Assembly (NCBI RefSeq): GCF_014287635.1 | Contig: NZ_JACOPH010000004.1 | Span: 124,001 to 188,000 of the forward strand | Direction: 5' to 3' | DNA length: 64,000 bases | Source of the DNA: Roseburia zhanii | GTDB taxonomy: Bacteria > Bacillota > Clostridia > Lachnospirales > Lachnospiraceae | Part shown: positions 8,450-18,711 of the stretch, piece after piece | Layout of the letters: each line of letters begins with the position of its first letter | Position numbering within the stretch: position 1 is the first letter of the stretch | Notes under the pieces: model-generated | What the model was told of the DNA's origin: nothing | Database searches by the model: none | What the model saw: the letters and a program-made list of their open reading frames with translations, nothing else | Position numbers and translations under genes: made by a program

Positions 8450-11089
8450 TTATTTTTTTGAAATGATCACTTTTCTGATCAGGTCAACCGGAATGATCAA
8501 TACAGCTAATACCATAGAAACAAGCAGTGCCTTTACATTAAGCATTGTGGTATCAAATACTTTTCCACCAATTTGAATGATGATCGTCTGCAGGATAAAG
8601 ATTGCCCCCATGACTCTTATGAAGTTCTTGTTCTCGCTAATATGTTCAAACAGATTATACTTCTCAGATCTGGTATTTAAACTGTTAAATATGATCGAAT
8701 AGATAAAGAATGCAAACATAAATGTCTTTTCATATAATTCCGGATCAGCACAATCAGCCGGTGTCACAAAACTTGTGATTCCCGCAATATTTTCAAGAAT
8801 TAAGATTGATCCTAATGTGATGAAGATAGCACTGGTTCCGATCGCTGATTTAATATAAGTTGTCAGGATATTATCAGTTCTCTTAGCTGGCTGGTCTTCC
8901 ATATATCTGTCAAGGATCGGCTCTCCACCAAATGCCATTGCTGCTAAAGTATCCATGATCAGGTTGATCCATAAGATCTGTACGATGGAGAATGGCTCTG
9001 TCCATCCTAAGATCGGTGCAATAATATTCATTAACAATGTACTGATATTCACAGTAAGCTGGAAAATAAGGAATTTTCCTACTGATTTTGCCATGGTCCT
9101 ACTGTTTAATACACAATCCTTGATTGAAGTCAGACTGTTATTTAAAATAACAACGTCACCGGCTTCCTGTGCAACAGCAGTACCATCACCCATTGCAAAT
9201 CCGATATCTGCCTGCTTTAGTGCAGGTGCATCATTGACACCGTCACCGGTCATACCACAGACATTTTCTAACTGCTGGGACATAGATACCAGTCGTTTCT
9301 TATCAAGAGGCTTTGCCCTGCTTACAACTCTTAAATCCGGCAGGACTTTTTTCAGCTCCTCATCAGACATTTTCTCTAATTCCTCATGTGTTAAAACAAC
9401 GTCTTTCTTTTCATTCTTCAGAATACCTGCTTCTTTTGCGATCGCTGTTGCTGTTTCTTCAGCATCTCCGGTAACCATTACAACCTGAATACCTGCATGA
9501 TTTAAGATCTCAACAGTTTCAACCGCATCTGTTCTTACATTATCACGAAGACATAATACTGCCATAAGAACTGTCTTTCCATTGCTGATCTTTGCTACAG
9601 AAAGAAGTTTCATGGTTCTTTTTGCTTCTGCAAGCATCTGTTCTTCAACAATCTTCTTATCCTCTGCAGTAAATTCTTTTTCTTCTCCATCCGGAAGCAT
9701 GTAATGTGTTACCTGTTCAATGATATTTTCTGTAGCACCCTTCCAGTAAACAAGACCGTCTTTTAATGTAACGGTTGCACATTTCTTTTCAGAATCAAAA
9801 CCACTGATATCTTCTACTTTATCGGTATCATTTTTAGAATCATCATAACCATTGTTAAGTGCATAAGAAAGTAATGCACGGTCCATATTATTACTTCCGA
9901 TTGCTTTTCCTTCGGAGGAAACTTTTGCAAGGTTATTTAATGTGATAGCTTCAATAAATTCACTGTTTTTGATACTATCTACAATTTTTCCATCTCCGGT
10001 GATAAATTCTACTAAAGATAAGTTACCCTGTGTAATAGTTCCTGTTTTATCACTGAATAAAACATTCATATACGCAGAGTCTGAAAATGCTGCTTTATGG
10101 CTTACAAGAATATTTTTCTTATACATTGCTTCTGTATTCATGGACTGTACTAAGCTGTTCATCATCGGAAGTCCTTCCGGAACAGCCATGATCACGATAG
10201 AAGCCATCAGCATAACTGCCTCTGCTGCTAACAGAAGAACAGAAACAACAGTTGCTGCTTCATTTGCCCTGACTAAATTCAGGACAACATGTAAAACACC
10301 TGCAATTGCAGCCGCTGAAACACCTAATTTACCGATTCCTGCTGCTACTACTTCAAGTTTTAAGCTGGAAGTATCTTTTCTTTCTTCTTCCTCATCACTA
10401 TCAGTAAGTGCCTTATTGATCTTGCCTAACTCAGACTGATCACCGATCACAGTTGCAACCATATAACCTTCACCGGAAGTTACAACAGATCCCATAAATA
10501 CTTTGCTTGCGGAAGCGTAATCTGTAGATTCTGCATCATCCATAGTATCAGCTGCTGTCTTATTCTCATCTCTGGATTCACCATTTAATGCAGCCTGTGA
10601 TACTTTGATATGACCTTCAAATAAGATACCGTCGACAGGTACTTTATCACCTGCCTGAACAAGGATCGTATCACCTTTTACAATCTCACTTGTAAGGATA
10701 TTGACAAGCTTTCCGTTTCTCATTACCTTTGCATAAGTCTTATTATACTCTTCCTGCAAAGCCTCACTTCTCGAAGCATTCCGGTACTCTGATAATGTAC
10801 TGAATCCGGTTGCAAGTCCGATTGCTATAATAATACTGATGATCTCTACAACATCATTTTCACCGGATAATGCAGGCACGAACATTCCTAAGACTGCTAA
10901 AACGATCTTTAAAACCAGTGCTGCACATAATACTTTGATCCAGATATCATCAAATGCACCGATAAACATAGACCAGAGTGATTCGCTTTCCTTTTTTGCC
11001 AATTCATTCGTTCCATACTTTGCTTTGCTGTCATTGACCTGGGAATCTGACAATCCCTTCATCAACTCATCCTTTTTAATATCACTCAT
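8450..11089 (-). CDS. Calcium-translocating P-type ATPase, PMCA-like
   Basis: About 879 residues from ATG 11089 (MSDIKK); an upstream ATG at 11110 lacks a ribosome binding site. Cation-ATPase N-domain, then transmembrane helices; PEGLP near residue 304 is the Ca site of helix 4. The DKTGT phosphorylation site is near 347, the KGATE nucleotide site lies in the N domain, and TGDGVNDAPALKQADIGFAMG is the hinge. Four to six C-terminal helices complete a P2-type pump that exports Ca2+ or a related cation. Its place between TerD and HAD genes suggests it occupies the ion-transport role usually filled by TerC. Confidence 0.92.
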   Translation of the reverse strand: MSDIKKDELMKGLSDSQVNDSKAKYGTNELAKKESESLWSMFIGAFDDIWIKVLCAALVLKIVLAVLGMFVPALSGENDVVEIISIIIAIGLATGFSTLSEYRNASRSEALQEEYNKTYAKVMRNGKLVNILTSEIVKGDTILVQAGDKVPVDGILFEGHIKVSQAALNGESRDENKTAADTMDDAESTDYASASKVFMGSVVTSGEGYMVATVIGDQSELGKINKALTDSDEEEERKDTSSLKLEVVAAGIGKLGVSAAAIAGVLHVVLNLVRANEAATVVSVLLLAAEAVMLMASIVIMAVPEGLPMMNSLVQSMNTEAMYKKNILVSHKAAFSDSAYMNVLFSDKTGTITQGNLSLVEFITGDGKIVDSIKNSEFIEAITLNNLAKVSSEGKAIGSNNMDRALLSYALNNGYDDSKNDTDKVEDISGFDSEKKCATVTLKDGLVYWKGATENIIEQVTHYMLPDGEEKEFTAEDKKIVEEQMLAEAKRTMKLLSVAKISNGKTVLMAVLCLRDNVRTDAVETVEILNHAGIQVVMVTGDAEETATAIAKEAGILKNEKKDVVLTHEELEKMSDEELKKVLPDLRVVSRAKPLDKKRLVSMSQQLENVCGMTGDGVNDAPALKQADIGFAMGDGTAVAQEAGDVVILNNSLTSIKDCVLNSRTMAKSVGKFLIFQLTVNISTLLMNIIAPILGWTEPFSIVQILWINLIMDTLAAMAFGGEPILDRYMEDQPAKRTDNILTTYIKSAIGTSAIFITLGSILILENIAGITSFVTPADCADPELYEKTFMFAFFIYSIIFNSLNTRSEKYNLFEHISENKNFIRVMGAIFILQTIIIQIGGKVFDTTMLNVKALLVSMVLAVLIIPVDLIRKVIISKK

Positions 11090-11111
11090 AAACCTGAATG
11101 ACCTCCTCATT

Positions 11112-11154
11112 TTTATATTTTATAAAAAGAGGAACCAAATGGATAGTTCCTCTT
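11112..11154 (-). terminator. Terminator of the rhomboid-yceG-telA-terD-terD operon
   Basis: Minus strand: AAGAGGAAC pairs with GTTCCTCTT around a 10-base loop, followed by TTTTTATAAAATATAAAAA. It lies 29 bases after the terD stop and just before the ATPase start. Confidence 0.85.
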
Positions 11155-11182
11155 ATTATTATTCTTATATTGTTGACCGCTG

Positions 11183-11788
11183 TTATACATATCTCTGACA
11201 TACTGCTGCTATTCCGGGATCCGTTGTACCGTTTCCGATCGCACTGAATTTCCACTCACCATTATGTCTGTATACTTCACCAAAGATCATGGCTGTCATT
11301 CCAGAATAATTTTCCGTCAGATTATATTTACAGATCTCCTTATTATTTTTAGCATCCACTAAACGGATAAACGCATTCTCGATCATTCCAAAATGCTGCC
11401 GTCTTCTGACTGCCTGATAGATATTTACAACAATAACAATCTTATCATATTCTGCAGGTACTTTTGACAGGTCGATAACGATCTGCTCATCATCACCTTC
11501 TCCTGCACCGGTAAGGTTATCTCCCATATGATTGACTGTCCCCGATTTGTGTTTCAGATTTCCGAAGAAAACCAGATCATCTTTACTCACATACTTTCCG
11601 TTTTTCAGTAAGATGGCAGATGCATCACAATCAATTGCCTGTGGCTGTGTTCCAAATAATGCACTTAAAAATCCTCCACCACCGGACTGTCTTACTTCAT
11701 CCCATCCTAAACCGACAATAATTTTTGATAAGCCTGCATTTTCTTTTGTCAGACTGATCTTCTGACCTTTTTGTAAGTTGATAGCCAT
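11183..11788 (-). CDS. TerD-family protein (YceE-like, glycine-loop type)
   Basis: 201 residues, a single TerD domain from NLQKGQKISLTKENAGL. A Gly-rich insert (QSGGGGFLSALFG) replaces the usual loop, as in one Bacillus paralogue of the yceCDE set. Ca-binding acidic motifs are intact: AIDCDASA and MGDNLTGAGEGDDEQ. TerD domains bind calcium and are tied to tellurite, envelope and phage stress. Last gene of the operon, 11 bases after the second terD gene. Confidence 0.9.
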   Translation of the reverse strand: MAINLQKGQKISLTKENAGLSKIIVGLGWDEVRQSGGGGFLSALFGTQPQAIDCDASAILLKNGKYVSKDDLVFFGNLKHKSGTVNHMGDNLTGAGEGDDEQIVIDLSKVPAEYDKIVIVVNIYQAVRRRQHFGMIENAFIRLVDAKNNKEICKYNLTENYSGMTAMIFGEVYRHNGEWKFSAIGNGTTDPGIAAVCQRYV

Positions 11789-11799
11789 AAATAAACCTC

Positions 11800-12381
11800 C
11801 TATGCTACTTCAATTCCGTAATGTCCGCAAAGTGCTGCAAGTCCACCCTGGAATCCACTTCCGATCGCATTGAATTTCCATTCGCCGTTATGTCTGTAAA
11901 GTTCACCTACAACAACAGCAGTTTCGATTGAGAAATCTTCTCCAAGGTCATATCTGATCATCTCTGTATTGTTTGATTCATCTACCAGACGGATAAAGGA
12001 ATTCGATACCTGACCAAAGTTCTGATGTCTGTTTTCTGCATCATAGATCGTTACTGTAAATGCGATCTTTTCGATGTTAGCCGGTACTTTTGACAGATCG
12101 ATCTCAATCTGTTCATCATCGCCTTCACCCTCACCGGTAAGATTATCTCCCATATGCTTAACAGATTCGCTTGTATGAGCTAAATTACCATAGAAGATAA
12201 ATTCCTTATCTGTCGGGCATTTTCCATCTGCTCCAAGCATAAATGCTGCTGCATCGAGGTCGAAATCAGATCCTGAATCAAATGCATTGACATCCCATCC
12301 AAGTCCGACCATGATATTTTTAAGTCCCGGATTTCCTTTTGTTAAGTCTACTTTCTGTCCCTTTGATAAATTGATTGGCAT
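11800..12381 (-). CDS. terD: TerD-family calcium-binding stress protein
   Basis: 193 residues, a canonical TerD/YceD protein. It has [27 protein letters not shown] at the start in pieces (NLSKGQK; GLGWD), [12 protein letters not shown] as the first acidic motif, [14 protein letters not shown] as the second, and [14 protein letters not shown] at the end. A GGAGGG ribosome binding site precedes the start. It lies 55 bases downstream of telA and 11 bases upstream of its paralogue. Soluble, no membrane segment. Confidence 0.95.
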   Translation of the reverse strand: MPINLSKGQKVDLTKGNPGLKNIMVGLGWDVNAFDSGSDFDLDAAAFMLGADGKCPTDKEFIFYGNLAHTSESVKHMGDNLTGEGEGDDEQIEIDLSKVPANIEKIAFTVTIYDAENRHQNFGQVSNSFIRLVDESNNTEMIRYDLGEDFSIETAVVVGELYRHNGEWKFNAIGSGFQGGLAALCGHYGIEVA

Positions 12382-12436
12382 AATCGTACCCTCCTTGTGG
12401 TATATGATTTATATAATTTTTTAGTGGTAACTACGG

Positions 12437-13594
12437 TTATCTTTTTGCAGGCGGCATATGATACTGTTTATTAAAGTCCTGCTTGATTGCTTCGAGCCTT
12501 GCCTGATCTTCGATACGTTTCTTTCTGGCATCTTCCTGTATTCTCTTTGTTTCCTCGATACCGCTTGTGATCGTTCTCCATGTTGTTTCAAGTGTTTCGA
12601 TCTGGATAGAACTTCCTGAAGCTAAACGTGCTGTTGTCTTAGAAACTTCCACTGTATTCCGGGCATTTTTGATAAGCATTTCATTTGTTTTCTTATCTAA
12701 TGCACTCATTGCTTCTGCCTGGATCTTCTGGCGTTTTAATAAGATTGCCTGTGCAAGTGCCTGTTTAAATACCGGCAATGTCACAATAAATGCGGAATTG
12801 ATCTTTCTGACCAGATTGTAGTTACTAAATTCCATGGTCTTGATCATCGGAATAGACTGCATAGCAACATTTTCAGCCGTTCTTAAATCCTGCGTTCTCT
12901 GTTCCATCATCATAAGCGCCTGATTTAAACTGGTCAGTTCAAACTGGATCGACTCATCTCCGGTAGTTTCCATATCCTGCTGTCTTTGGGCAATGTAATC
13001 TTCAATCTCTTTACAAGCCTGCTCACCGGCTAATATGTATTTTACTAATTCATGGTAATAATTGACATTCGCTTCAAACATTGTATTTAATTTTTTATTT
13101 GACTGTCTGATCTCAGATTCATAACCTTTAAGCTGTACATAGATCTTATCAACTTCATCACCCATTGTATGGTATTTTGCAAGGATCTTATCAAGCTGTT
13201 TTTTTATATTTCCAAACAACTTTCCGAAAAATCCCGGATTGTCTTTGATCTCCTCAATATCAAACTGATCCATGATCTTTGCTAATGTTTTTAACATTTC
13301 GCTTGTATCATCTAACTGTGACATGTTCATGCTGTTAAGGACAACATCAGATGCTTTTGAGATTTCTTCTGCAACCTCTGCTCCAAAAGATACGATCGTA
13401 TCCATGTTATTTACTTCGATCGTACTTACAATACGGTCAACTTCGTCTGAATTGACCAGTTCTGCATTCATCTGCTGTCTGTCAGCAACAATATCATACT
13501 GCTCTACTACTGCAATCTCATCTTTTGCTTCTTTAAGACCATTGGCAGTCTGTGCCGGTGCTGCCATTGTGGATTTACTAAAGTCAAGTCCCAT
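12437..13594 (-). CDS. telA: Toxic anion resistance protein, TelA/KlaA family
   Basis: 385 residues from ATG 13594, which has GAGG 9 bases upstream; a TTG two codons earlier is less likely. Almost entirely helical with extended coiled coils. It contains the TelA family stretch of MDTIVSFGAEVAEEIS, the FGKLFGNIKKQLDKI segment and a C-terminal GSSIQIETLETTWRTI motif. Family members are linked to tellurite and cell-envelope (lantibiotic, antibiotic) stress, and the yceH homologue sits in the Bacillus Ter operon. It overlaps or abuts the yceG stop. Confidence 0.94.
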   Translation of the reverse strand: MGLDFSKSTMAAPAQTANGLKEAKDEIAVVEQYDIVADRQQMNAELVNSDEVDRIVSTIEVNNMDTIVSFGAEVAEEISKASDVVLNSMNMSQLDDTSEMLKTLAKIMDQFDIEEIKDNPGFFGKLFGNIKKQLDKILAKYHTMGDEVDKIYVQLKGYESEIRQSNKKLNTMFEANVNYYHELVKYILAGEQACKEIEDYIAQRQQDMETTGDESIQFELTSLNQALMMMEQRTQDLRTAENVAMQSIPMIKTMEFSNYNLVRKINSAFIVTLPVFKQALAQAILLKRQKIQAEAMSALDKKTNEMLIKNARNTVEVSKTTARLASGSSIQIETLETTWRTITSGIEETKRIQEDARKKRIEDQARLEAIKQDFNKQYHMPPAKR

Positions 13595-13596
13595 AA

Positions 13597-15873
13597 TCAA
13601 TTACCTCTCTTAAATATTTTATCACGCCATGTAGGACGTGTGTGCTTTAATGAAAGACTATTCAGATCAGGAACCTGCATATCATATATATATTCCCCTA
13701 TCTGATGTTCTTCCATTAGATCCCTTGTAAAATGTGTTTCAACGCTCTGATAACCTGTAGGCACGAAAAATACAATATCAAAACCTATCAGATTAAGAAA
13801 AGCTGTCAGAATCGAATCCTCTAATGAAATAACGTTTTCACCGGTATTGATATAGATCAGTTTCGGATTCTTTTTTGTAAAATCGAATTTCTGGATCATA
13901 CGGATGATCTCTTTTGGCAGATTTAAAACCTGTGCGATCACCGTATATTCAGTTCCATTTTCACCAATGCCCCTGATCAGTTTCTGCTCGATCAATAGCT
14001 GTAGTTTATCGAGTATAAATTCCTGCATTTCTTCCCTTAAAATCGCATATGGATATTTCGGATGGTTTTTGATCTTATTTCTCTGGAGTTTTCCATTTTT
14101 ATAAAACTCGGCTGAATAAGACTTCATTGGATTTGGTGCTGTCGATGAAATATAAGGAGCACCTTTTACTACGATCGTATCTTCTGTGATCAGTTCTTTT
14201 ACGGATACCCAGTACTGTGCGACAAGTCCGTCTTTGACTCCTGATATCTTTGAAAAAATGACCGGAATATTTACCACTCCGTCTACGGTACTGAAATTTG
14301 GTCTGTATTTTAATTCCTGATCCCAAAGTATCCTGATTTCTTCATACATTGTCTGCAGATTGATCACATTTGCCTTACCATACTGTTTATTTCTGTAAAT
14401 TCCGGTATCCTGATACATGAACGTATCAAGATCCCGCTCCGCATGATATGCAGCCGTTCCGATCCGTACCTCGGAACTTTCTTCCGGAAAATGTGTGATA
14501 GAAAGACTCTCTGTATAATTCACTTCATATAATAACGGATCTGTAAGATAGCATTTTGTATTTAAGTTCGGACACAAGATCAGGACATCTACCGGAAGTC
14601 TGCCTAGAAAACTCATAAATAATGCTTCATTATCACTCTTACAGCCTCCCATATAGATAAAGCACCCGATATCCGACGGTTTCCAGTTTGCAAACAACTG
14701 CACCATATATCTTTTGAGCCAGCAAAGCAGGTATACTGCCTTGTTTGTCAGTCTATTCAGATTTTCCCCTTCTTTTTTTGATTCTGTCAGAATGACATCT
14801 ACAAATGCTTTATGAATGATCTTTTGTAATTCATTATTGGCTAAAGATCTGATATTGCCTGACAGATCTAAGATCATCTGATCCTGTTTTGTATAGTTAT
14901 TCCTCTTGATCCCCGCAATTTCCTCTGGTGTCGGTTTTGGGATTTCTTTATTTACAATTACTAATTTTCTCCTGGCATTTCTAAGTTCCTGCTGTAACTG
15001 AAACAGCTCGTTTGTATAAGTAAGCCTGTCCTCAACTCCATTGATCCGGCAAAAGCAGTTATAAAAAAAACGGTTATCATTGCCTCTTACTGTCACACTC
15101 TCACGGATATCATCAAGACCTTTTCCCTTGATCCATGCATTTGTACAGTTTACAAGACCTGGTTTTGCACCATAGAGCCTTTCATTATTCAGATCATTTT
15201 GGATTTCTTCTCTAACCTTCTTAATACAATACCCCTCGGGAAACGGTTTTAAACCATTCACCTGCAGATCATCAGAAAGTGATGAAGACGGATCTGCTTT
15301 CAGATAACCCTGATCACCTGCATACTGTAACAGAACAATATCACATCCGGCATTTGAGAGGATCGATATCAGCATCAGTTCGTAATTGCTTATTTCACCT
15401 TCATATAAAATCTTAGGAATGTCATTTTCTCCTAACTGATTGATGATTCTTTCAAATTTATAATACAGCCAGCACATAAACTTGATATATGCATTTTTTA
15501 ACATATTCTCATTTTTGCCGGCTTTTCTCATAGAATCTAAGGAATCATAGATAGAAGCCGCAACATTCTGCCTTTGCAGCTCATTCATTCTCGGCAGCCA
15601 CTTTTGTAAACTCCTCGAAATAAACTGCAGATCCATCTGAAAATCCATTCCCATAATCTCATTATAATATGCAAGGTTATTCTCATCCGGGTTTGGAATC
15701 TTTCCTTCTATTACGATACCCGTTCTTCTTGCCACATCATAATATTTTTTTATAAATTCACCAATTTCATCTGAATATCCATTGATCCGATAAAAATATA
15801 CACCTTTATTCTGCCTGTTGTTTAACGTGACAAAATAATCATTAAGGTTTTGAATCTTTTTATGTTCTAACAT
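13597..15873 (-). CDS. yceG: YceG-family protein of the Ter biosynthetic module
   Basis: 758 residues, matching the long soluble YceG (bacillus-type) family that always accompanies TelA and TerD genes. It has an N-terminal half rich in WLYYKFERI- and VLLQYAGD-type helices and strands. An internal repeat-like relation is visible (KAVYLLCWLKRYM and FIYMGGCKSDNEALFMSFL resemble FMCWLYYKF and LMLISILSNAGCDIVLL). The second half ends in VISLEDSILTAFLNLIGFDIVFFVPTG in pieces. It is described as a putative component of the Ter biosynthetic module; no catalytic residue can be assigned here. It lies between a rhomboid gene and telA. Not the endolytic transglycosylase of the same name. Confidence 0.9.
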   Translation of the reverse strand: MLEHKKIQNLNDYFVTLNNRQNKGVYFYRINGYSDEIGEFIKKYYDVARRTGIVIEGKIPNPDENNLAYYNEIMGMDFQMDLQFISRSLQKWLPRMNELQRQNVAASIYDSLDSMRKAGKNENMLKNAYIKFMCWLYYKFERIINQLGENDIPKILYEGEISNYELMLISILSNAGCDIVLLQYAGDQGYLKADPSSSLSDDLQVNGLKPFPEGYCIKKVREEIQNDLNNERLYGAKPGLVNCTNAWIKGKGLDDIRESVTVRGNDNRFFYNCFCRINGVEDRLTYTNELFQLQQELRNARRKLVIVNKEIPKPTPEEIAGIKRNNYTKQDQMILDLSGNIRSLANNELQKIIHKAFVDVILTESKKEGENLNRLTNKAVYLLCWLKRYMVQLFANWKPSDIGCFIYMGGCKSDNEALFMSFLGRLPVDVLILCPNLNTKCYLTDPLLYEVNYTESLSITHFPEESSEVRIGTAAYHAERDLDTFMYQDTGIYRNKQYGKANVINLQTMYEEIRILWDQELKYRPNFSTVDGVVNIPVIFSKISGVKDGLVAQYWVSVKELITEDTIVVKGAPYISSTAPNPMKSYSAEFYKNGKLQRNKIKNHPKYPYAILREEMQEFILDKLQLLIEQKLIRGIGENGTEYTVIAQVLNLPKEIIRMIQKFDFTKKNPKLIYINTGENVISLEDSILTAFLNLIGFDIVFFVPTGYQSVETHFTRDLMEEHQIGEYIYDMQVPDLNSLSLKHTRPTWRDKIFKRGN

Positions 15874-15888
15874 AGAGCATTCTCACCT

Positions 15889-16479
15889 TCAATATCTGTT
15901 CATTTTATTTTTATTCATGACAAATCCTAGCGTTGAACCTACAGCACCTCCGATAATGTGAGTCAGATTCGATACATTATCCTGAATAAAAATTCCCTGA
16001 TATACCTGTTCACCAATATATAAAACTGCAACTAATATAAACGTAAGCGGTATTTTTCCTTCTTTAAAACTCGTAAAAGAAGAAAGTAAGATCAAAGCAA
16101 ATACAACTCCGCTTGCTCCCAGCAACTGTGTATGTGGGAAGAAAATAAACTGAACGATACCAGTCACTAATGCCGTTGCCATGATCACAAATAAAATATT
16201 CGATGAACCATATTTTTCTTCAAGTAACGGTCCAACGATCAGTATAAGCATGATATTTCCTATAAAATGTTCCCAGCCTGCATGTCCTAATACATGTCCA
16301 AAAAATCTTACATATGTCAATGGACTAAACAGTGATGACCGGTAAACACTGAACAATGCATTTGTTGATGCCCCTCCAGTGACTTTATCTATGATCAGAA
16401 TGATGAAACATGCGATCGTAAAGCCTAAAATAACCGGAGAGTTGAATGAAAGCTGCAACCTTTTGTCACTAATTTTCAT
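15889..16479 (-). CDS. Rhomboid-family intramembrane serine protease
   Basis: 196 residues from ATG 16479, which has AGGAG 7 bases upstream; an ATG six codons earlier has no such site. Six hydrophobic segments. Catalytic dyad visible: Ser123 in LLGASGVVFAL and His174 in LTHIIGGAVG. The HxxxxHxxxN motif lies at HAGWEHFIGN. Full length for a bacterial rhomboid. First gene of the operon leading into yceG, telA and two terD genes, suggesting proteolysis of a membrane partner as a signal or quality-control step. The substrate is unknown. Confidence 0.92.
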   Translation of the reverse strand: MKISDKRLQLSFNSPVILGFTIACFIILIIDKVTGGASTNALFSVYRSSLFSPLTYVRFFGHVLGHAGWEHFIGNIMLILIVGPLLEEKYGSSNILFVIMATALVTGIVQFIFFPHTQLLGASGVVFALILLSSFTSFKEGKIPLTFILVAVLYIGEQVYQGIFIQDNVSNLTHIIGGAVGSTLGFVMNKNKMNRY

Positions 16480-16682
16480 AATATTTCTCCTAAACATATG
16501 GAATATACGTAAAAAATTGTATCATATCCATATTTCTATTTCAAGGAAAACGACGGAATCCATGGCATTGTTTATTCGTATTATTTTTTGTAATGAACTA
16601 TTCTTTTTTATTTATAAATGATACAATATATATTACTGTTCAGGTGCGTAAGAAAGCGAGTATGGGTTATAGGGAGATTACG

Positions 16683-17645
16683 ATGAAAAATAACGTTTTA
16701 TACTATAGTGTAGGTGCTCTTTTATATTGTCCTGCAAATAAGGAATCTGTTTCTGATTCGATCATCCATGAAACATTTGGGACAAAATATTCTCTTGCAC
16801 TATGTTTAGAAGATACGATCAATGACGATTATGTCACAGAAGCTGAGCAGATACTCATTGCTTCATTAAATAAAATCTTTATCCAGTACCAGATCAAACC
16901 TTTTTATCTGCCAAAGATCTTTATTCGGGTGAGAAATCCCAAACAGATCCGCAGACTGACAAAATCTATCGGGCAATCGATCGAAATCGTGACCGGATTT
17001 ATCATTCCAAAATTTAATCTGGATAATGCCACAGATTATATCAATGAGATCATACGTGCGAACGAACTGGTGTCAAAAAATATCTATATGATGCCAATTT
17101 ATGAAAATTCGTCTATCATTGATCTGAGAAACCGTATTGATATTTTATATGCACTAAAAGATTCTCTTTCCCAGATAGAGGATCGTGTATTAAATATCAG
17201 AGTTGGTGGAAATGACCTCTGCCATATGTTTGGATTCCGAAGACATTCCAATGAATCCATTCACCGGATCAGACCGATCTCTGATATTTTTTCGGATATT
17301 ATCACAGTGTATGGATTAGATTATGTAGTTTCCGGTCCCGTATGGGAATATTACGCAGGAGATAACTGGAAAAATGGTCTGCTGCAGGAAATTGCAGATG
17401 ACAAACTCTGTGGCTTCACCGGAAAAACAGCCATACATCCGAATCAGATACCGCTCATCAATCAGGCTTACCAGGTATCCAGAACTGATTTCAATGATGC
17501 TCAGGCAATCCTAAACTGGAACAAAAACTCAAATGCATTTGTTTCGGGAAATGAAGTCAAAGAGAGAATGAATGAATATAAAACCCATATCAACTGGGCA
17601 ACACAGATGATTTATATGGCTGAAGCATTTGGAATTGCAGATTAA
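16683..17645 (+). CDS. HpcH/HpaI-aldolase/citrate-lyase-like protein of the Ter biosynthetic module
   Basis: ATG 16683 is chosen because AGGGAG lies 6 bases upstream; the open frame continues 30 codons further up without a site. 321 residues with a TIM-barrel C-C lyase pattern: LALCLEDTIND near the start (acidic metal ligands), IRVRNPKQIRR, LNIRVGGNDLCHMFG, and GFTGKTAIHPNQIPLIN at the end, the typical CitE-type closing motif. In Ter clusters this enzyme is thought to make or cleave a small precursor of a nucleoside-like product. Convergent with the PRTase gene; a 9-bp hairpin (17631-17655) spans both stops. Confidence 0.86.
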   Translation: MKNNVLYYSVGALLYCPANKESVSDSIIHETFGTKYSLALCLEDTINDDYVTEAEQILIASLNKIFIQYQIKPFYLPKIFIRVRNPKQIRRLTKSIGQSIEIVTGFIIPKFNLDNATDYINEIIRANELVSKNIYMMPIYENSSIIDLRNRIDILYALKDSLSQIEDRVLNIRVGGNDLCHMFGFRRHSNESIHRIRPISDIFSDIITVYGLDYVVSGPVWEYYAGDNWKNGLLQEIADDKLCGFTGKTAIHPNQIPLINQAYQVSRTDFNDAQAILNWNKNSNAFVSGNEVKERMNEYKTHINWATQMIYMAEAFGIAD

Positions 17646-17654
17646 ATGCAATTC

Positions 17655-18710
17655 CTATGCATCAGCTATTTTTTTGATGATCCCACAGCATTTGTAATGC
17701 ATAAGCGGATAATATGTAACCGGAACATTTTTTTCTTCTGCAAGCCGTATTAAATGTCCTAACTGCGGATCATTCTGATATCTTTCATCGATCAATATTT
17801 TCCATGGAACCCGTCTTAATAATACTCTTGTAGCTTCTCCGATTCCCGGCTTGATCAGATTGATATCATCAATCCCAAACTGTTCTCCAATCGCGATCAC
17901 TTCATCGATTCCTTTTCCTTCCGGCACTTTTTCACACTCATCTATCTCAGAATTTAGTGAAAATTCTTTTTCGATCGCATGGATAAAAGCATAAGAGAGA
18001 TCAGAATCTTTTAATTCTCCGTAATAAACCGCTCCATGGAAATCATCTTTTCCGATAATATCACTTCTTAAAAAAGTTCTGCTGACTAATCCCGATACCG
18101 TACTGTTTAAGCAGGAACTTGGGATTAAGATATCCTCATGTGTTCCGCACAATTCTGTAACATTTGCCGGATCAGCAACAACCGCAATATCAGCTGATAC
18201 ACCTTCATATGCTGCAATATCCTTCTTTAATTCATATAGGATCGCACCTTTACCGATCCAGCCATCTATAAACAATAGCTGCCCCGGCTCATATCTTTCT
18301 AACAGATATTTCATTGCATTATCGTCGATTCCTCTCCCGCGTATGATCGAGATGGAATAATGCGGTACATCCAGTTCATATTTATATTTTATGTATCGTT
18401 TCACTAAAATCCCAATCGGTATTCCGGCTCTGGCAAGCGAAACCAGTACAACATTTCTTCCCCTGTTCTTTATGATCTTATCGGAAAGTATTCCAACTGC
18501 TCTTGCAACCGGTTTTGAATAATTTTCTAATGCTTCATGGTATACTTTCATATATGTTTCTGTGGGCACATATTCAATCGGAAGCATCTCGCTGTAATGT
18601 TTTCCTGCCTGAATCAGTTTTTCTCTTTCTTCGGTCGGCTGTGGTTTGACCAGGCCGGTAATGTCTTTTAATAGTAAAATCACATCTTCTTTTAAATACG
18701 AACTTCTCAC
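17655..18710 (-). CDS. StiP-type phosphoribosyltransferase-like protein with C-terminal PELOTA domain
   Basis: 351 residues. The N-terminal ~250 residues match the family often annotated 'cysteine protease StiP', whose fold is PRTase-like: NVVLVSLARAGIPIGI, SIIRGRGID and LFIDGWIGKGAI (PRPP-loop-like). The C-terminal ~90 residues (DEVIAIGEQFGI...CCGIIKKIA) fit a PELOTA-type RNA-binding domain. This pairing is a hallmark of the Ter biosynthetic module. The stop/start junction with the upstream PRTase-TRSP gene is 1 base, so they are translationally coupled. The activity is inferred from family descriptions. Confidence 0.85.
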   Translation of the reverse strand: MRSSYLKEDVILLLKDITGLVKPQPTEEREKLIQAGKHYSEMLPIEYVPTETYMKVYHEALENYSKPVARAVGILSDKIIKNRGRNVVLVSLARAGIPIGILVKRYIKYKYELDVPHYSISIIRGRGIDDNAMKYLLERYEPGQLLFIDGWIGKGAILYELKKDIAAYEGVSADIAVVADPANVTELCGTHEDILIPSSCLNSTVSGLVSRTFLRSDIIGKDDFHGAVYYGELKDSDLSYAFIHAIEKEFSLNSEIDECEKVPEGKGIDEVIAIGEQFGIDDINLIKPGIGEATRVLLRRVPWKILIDERYQNDPQLGHLIRLAEEKNVPVTYYPLMHYKCCGIIKKIADA

Positions 18711-18711
18711 C

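Noticed and set aside
13597..15873. YceG read as the endolytic transglycosylase MltG/YceG
   Set aside because: No N-terminal membrane helix or LytG motif, and the location between rhomboid and telA fits the unrelated Bacillus yceG family.
17631..17655. Full terminator between the aldolase and PRTase genes
   Set aside because: The 9-bp stem is perfect but no T-run follows on either strand; noted only in the gene entry.
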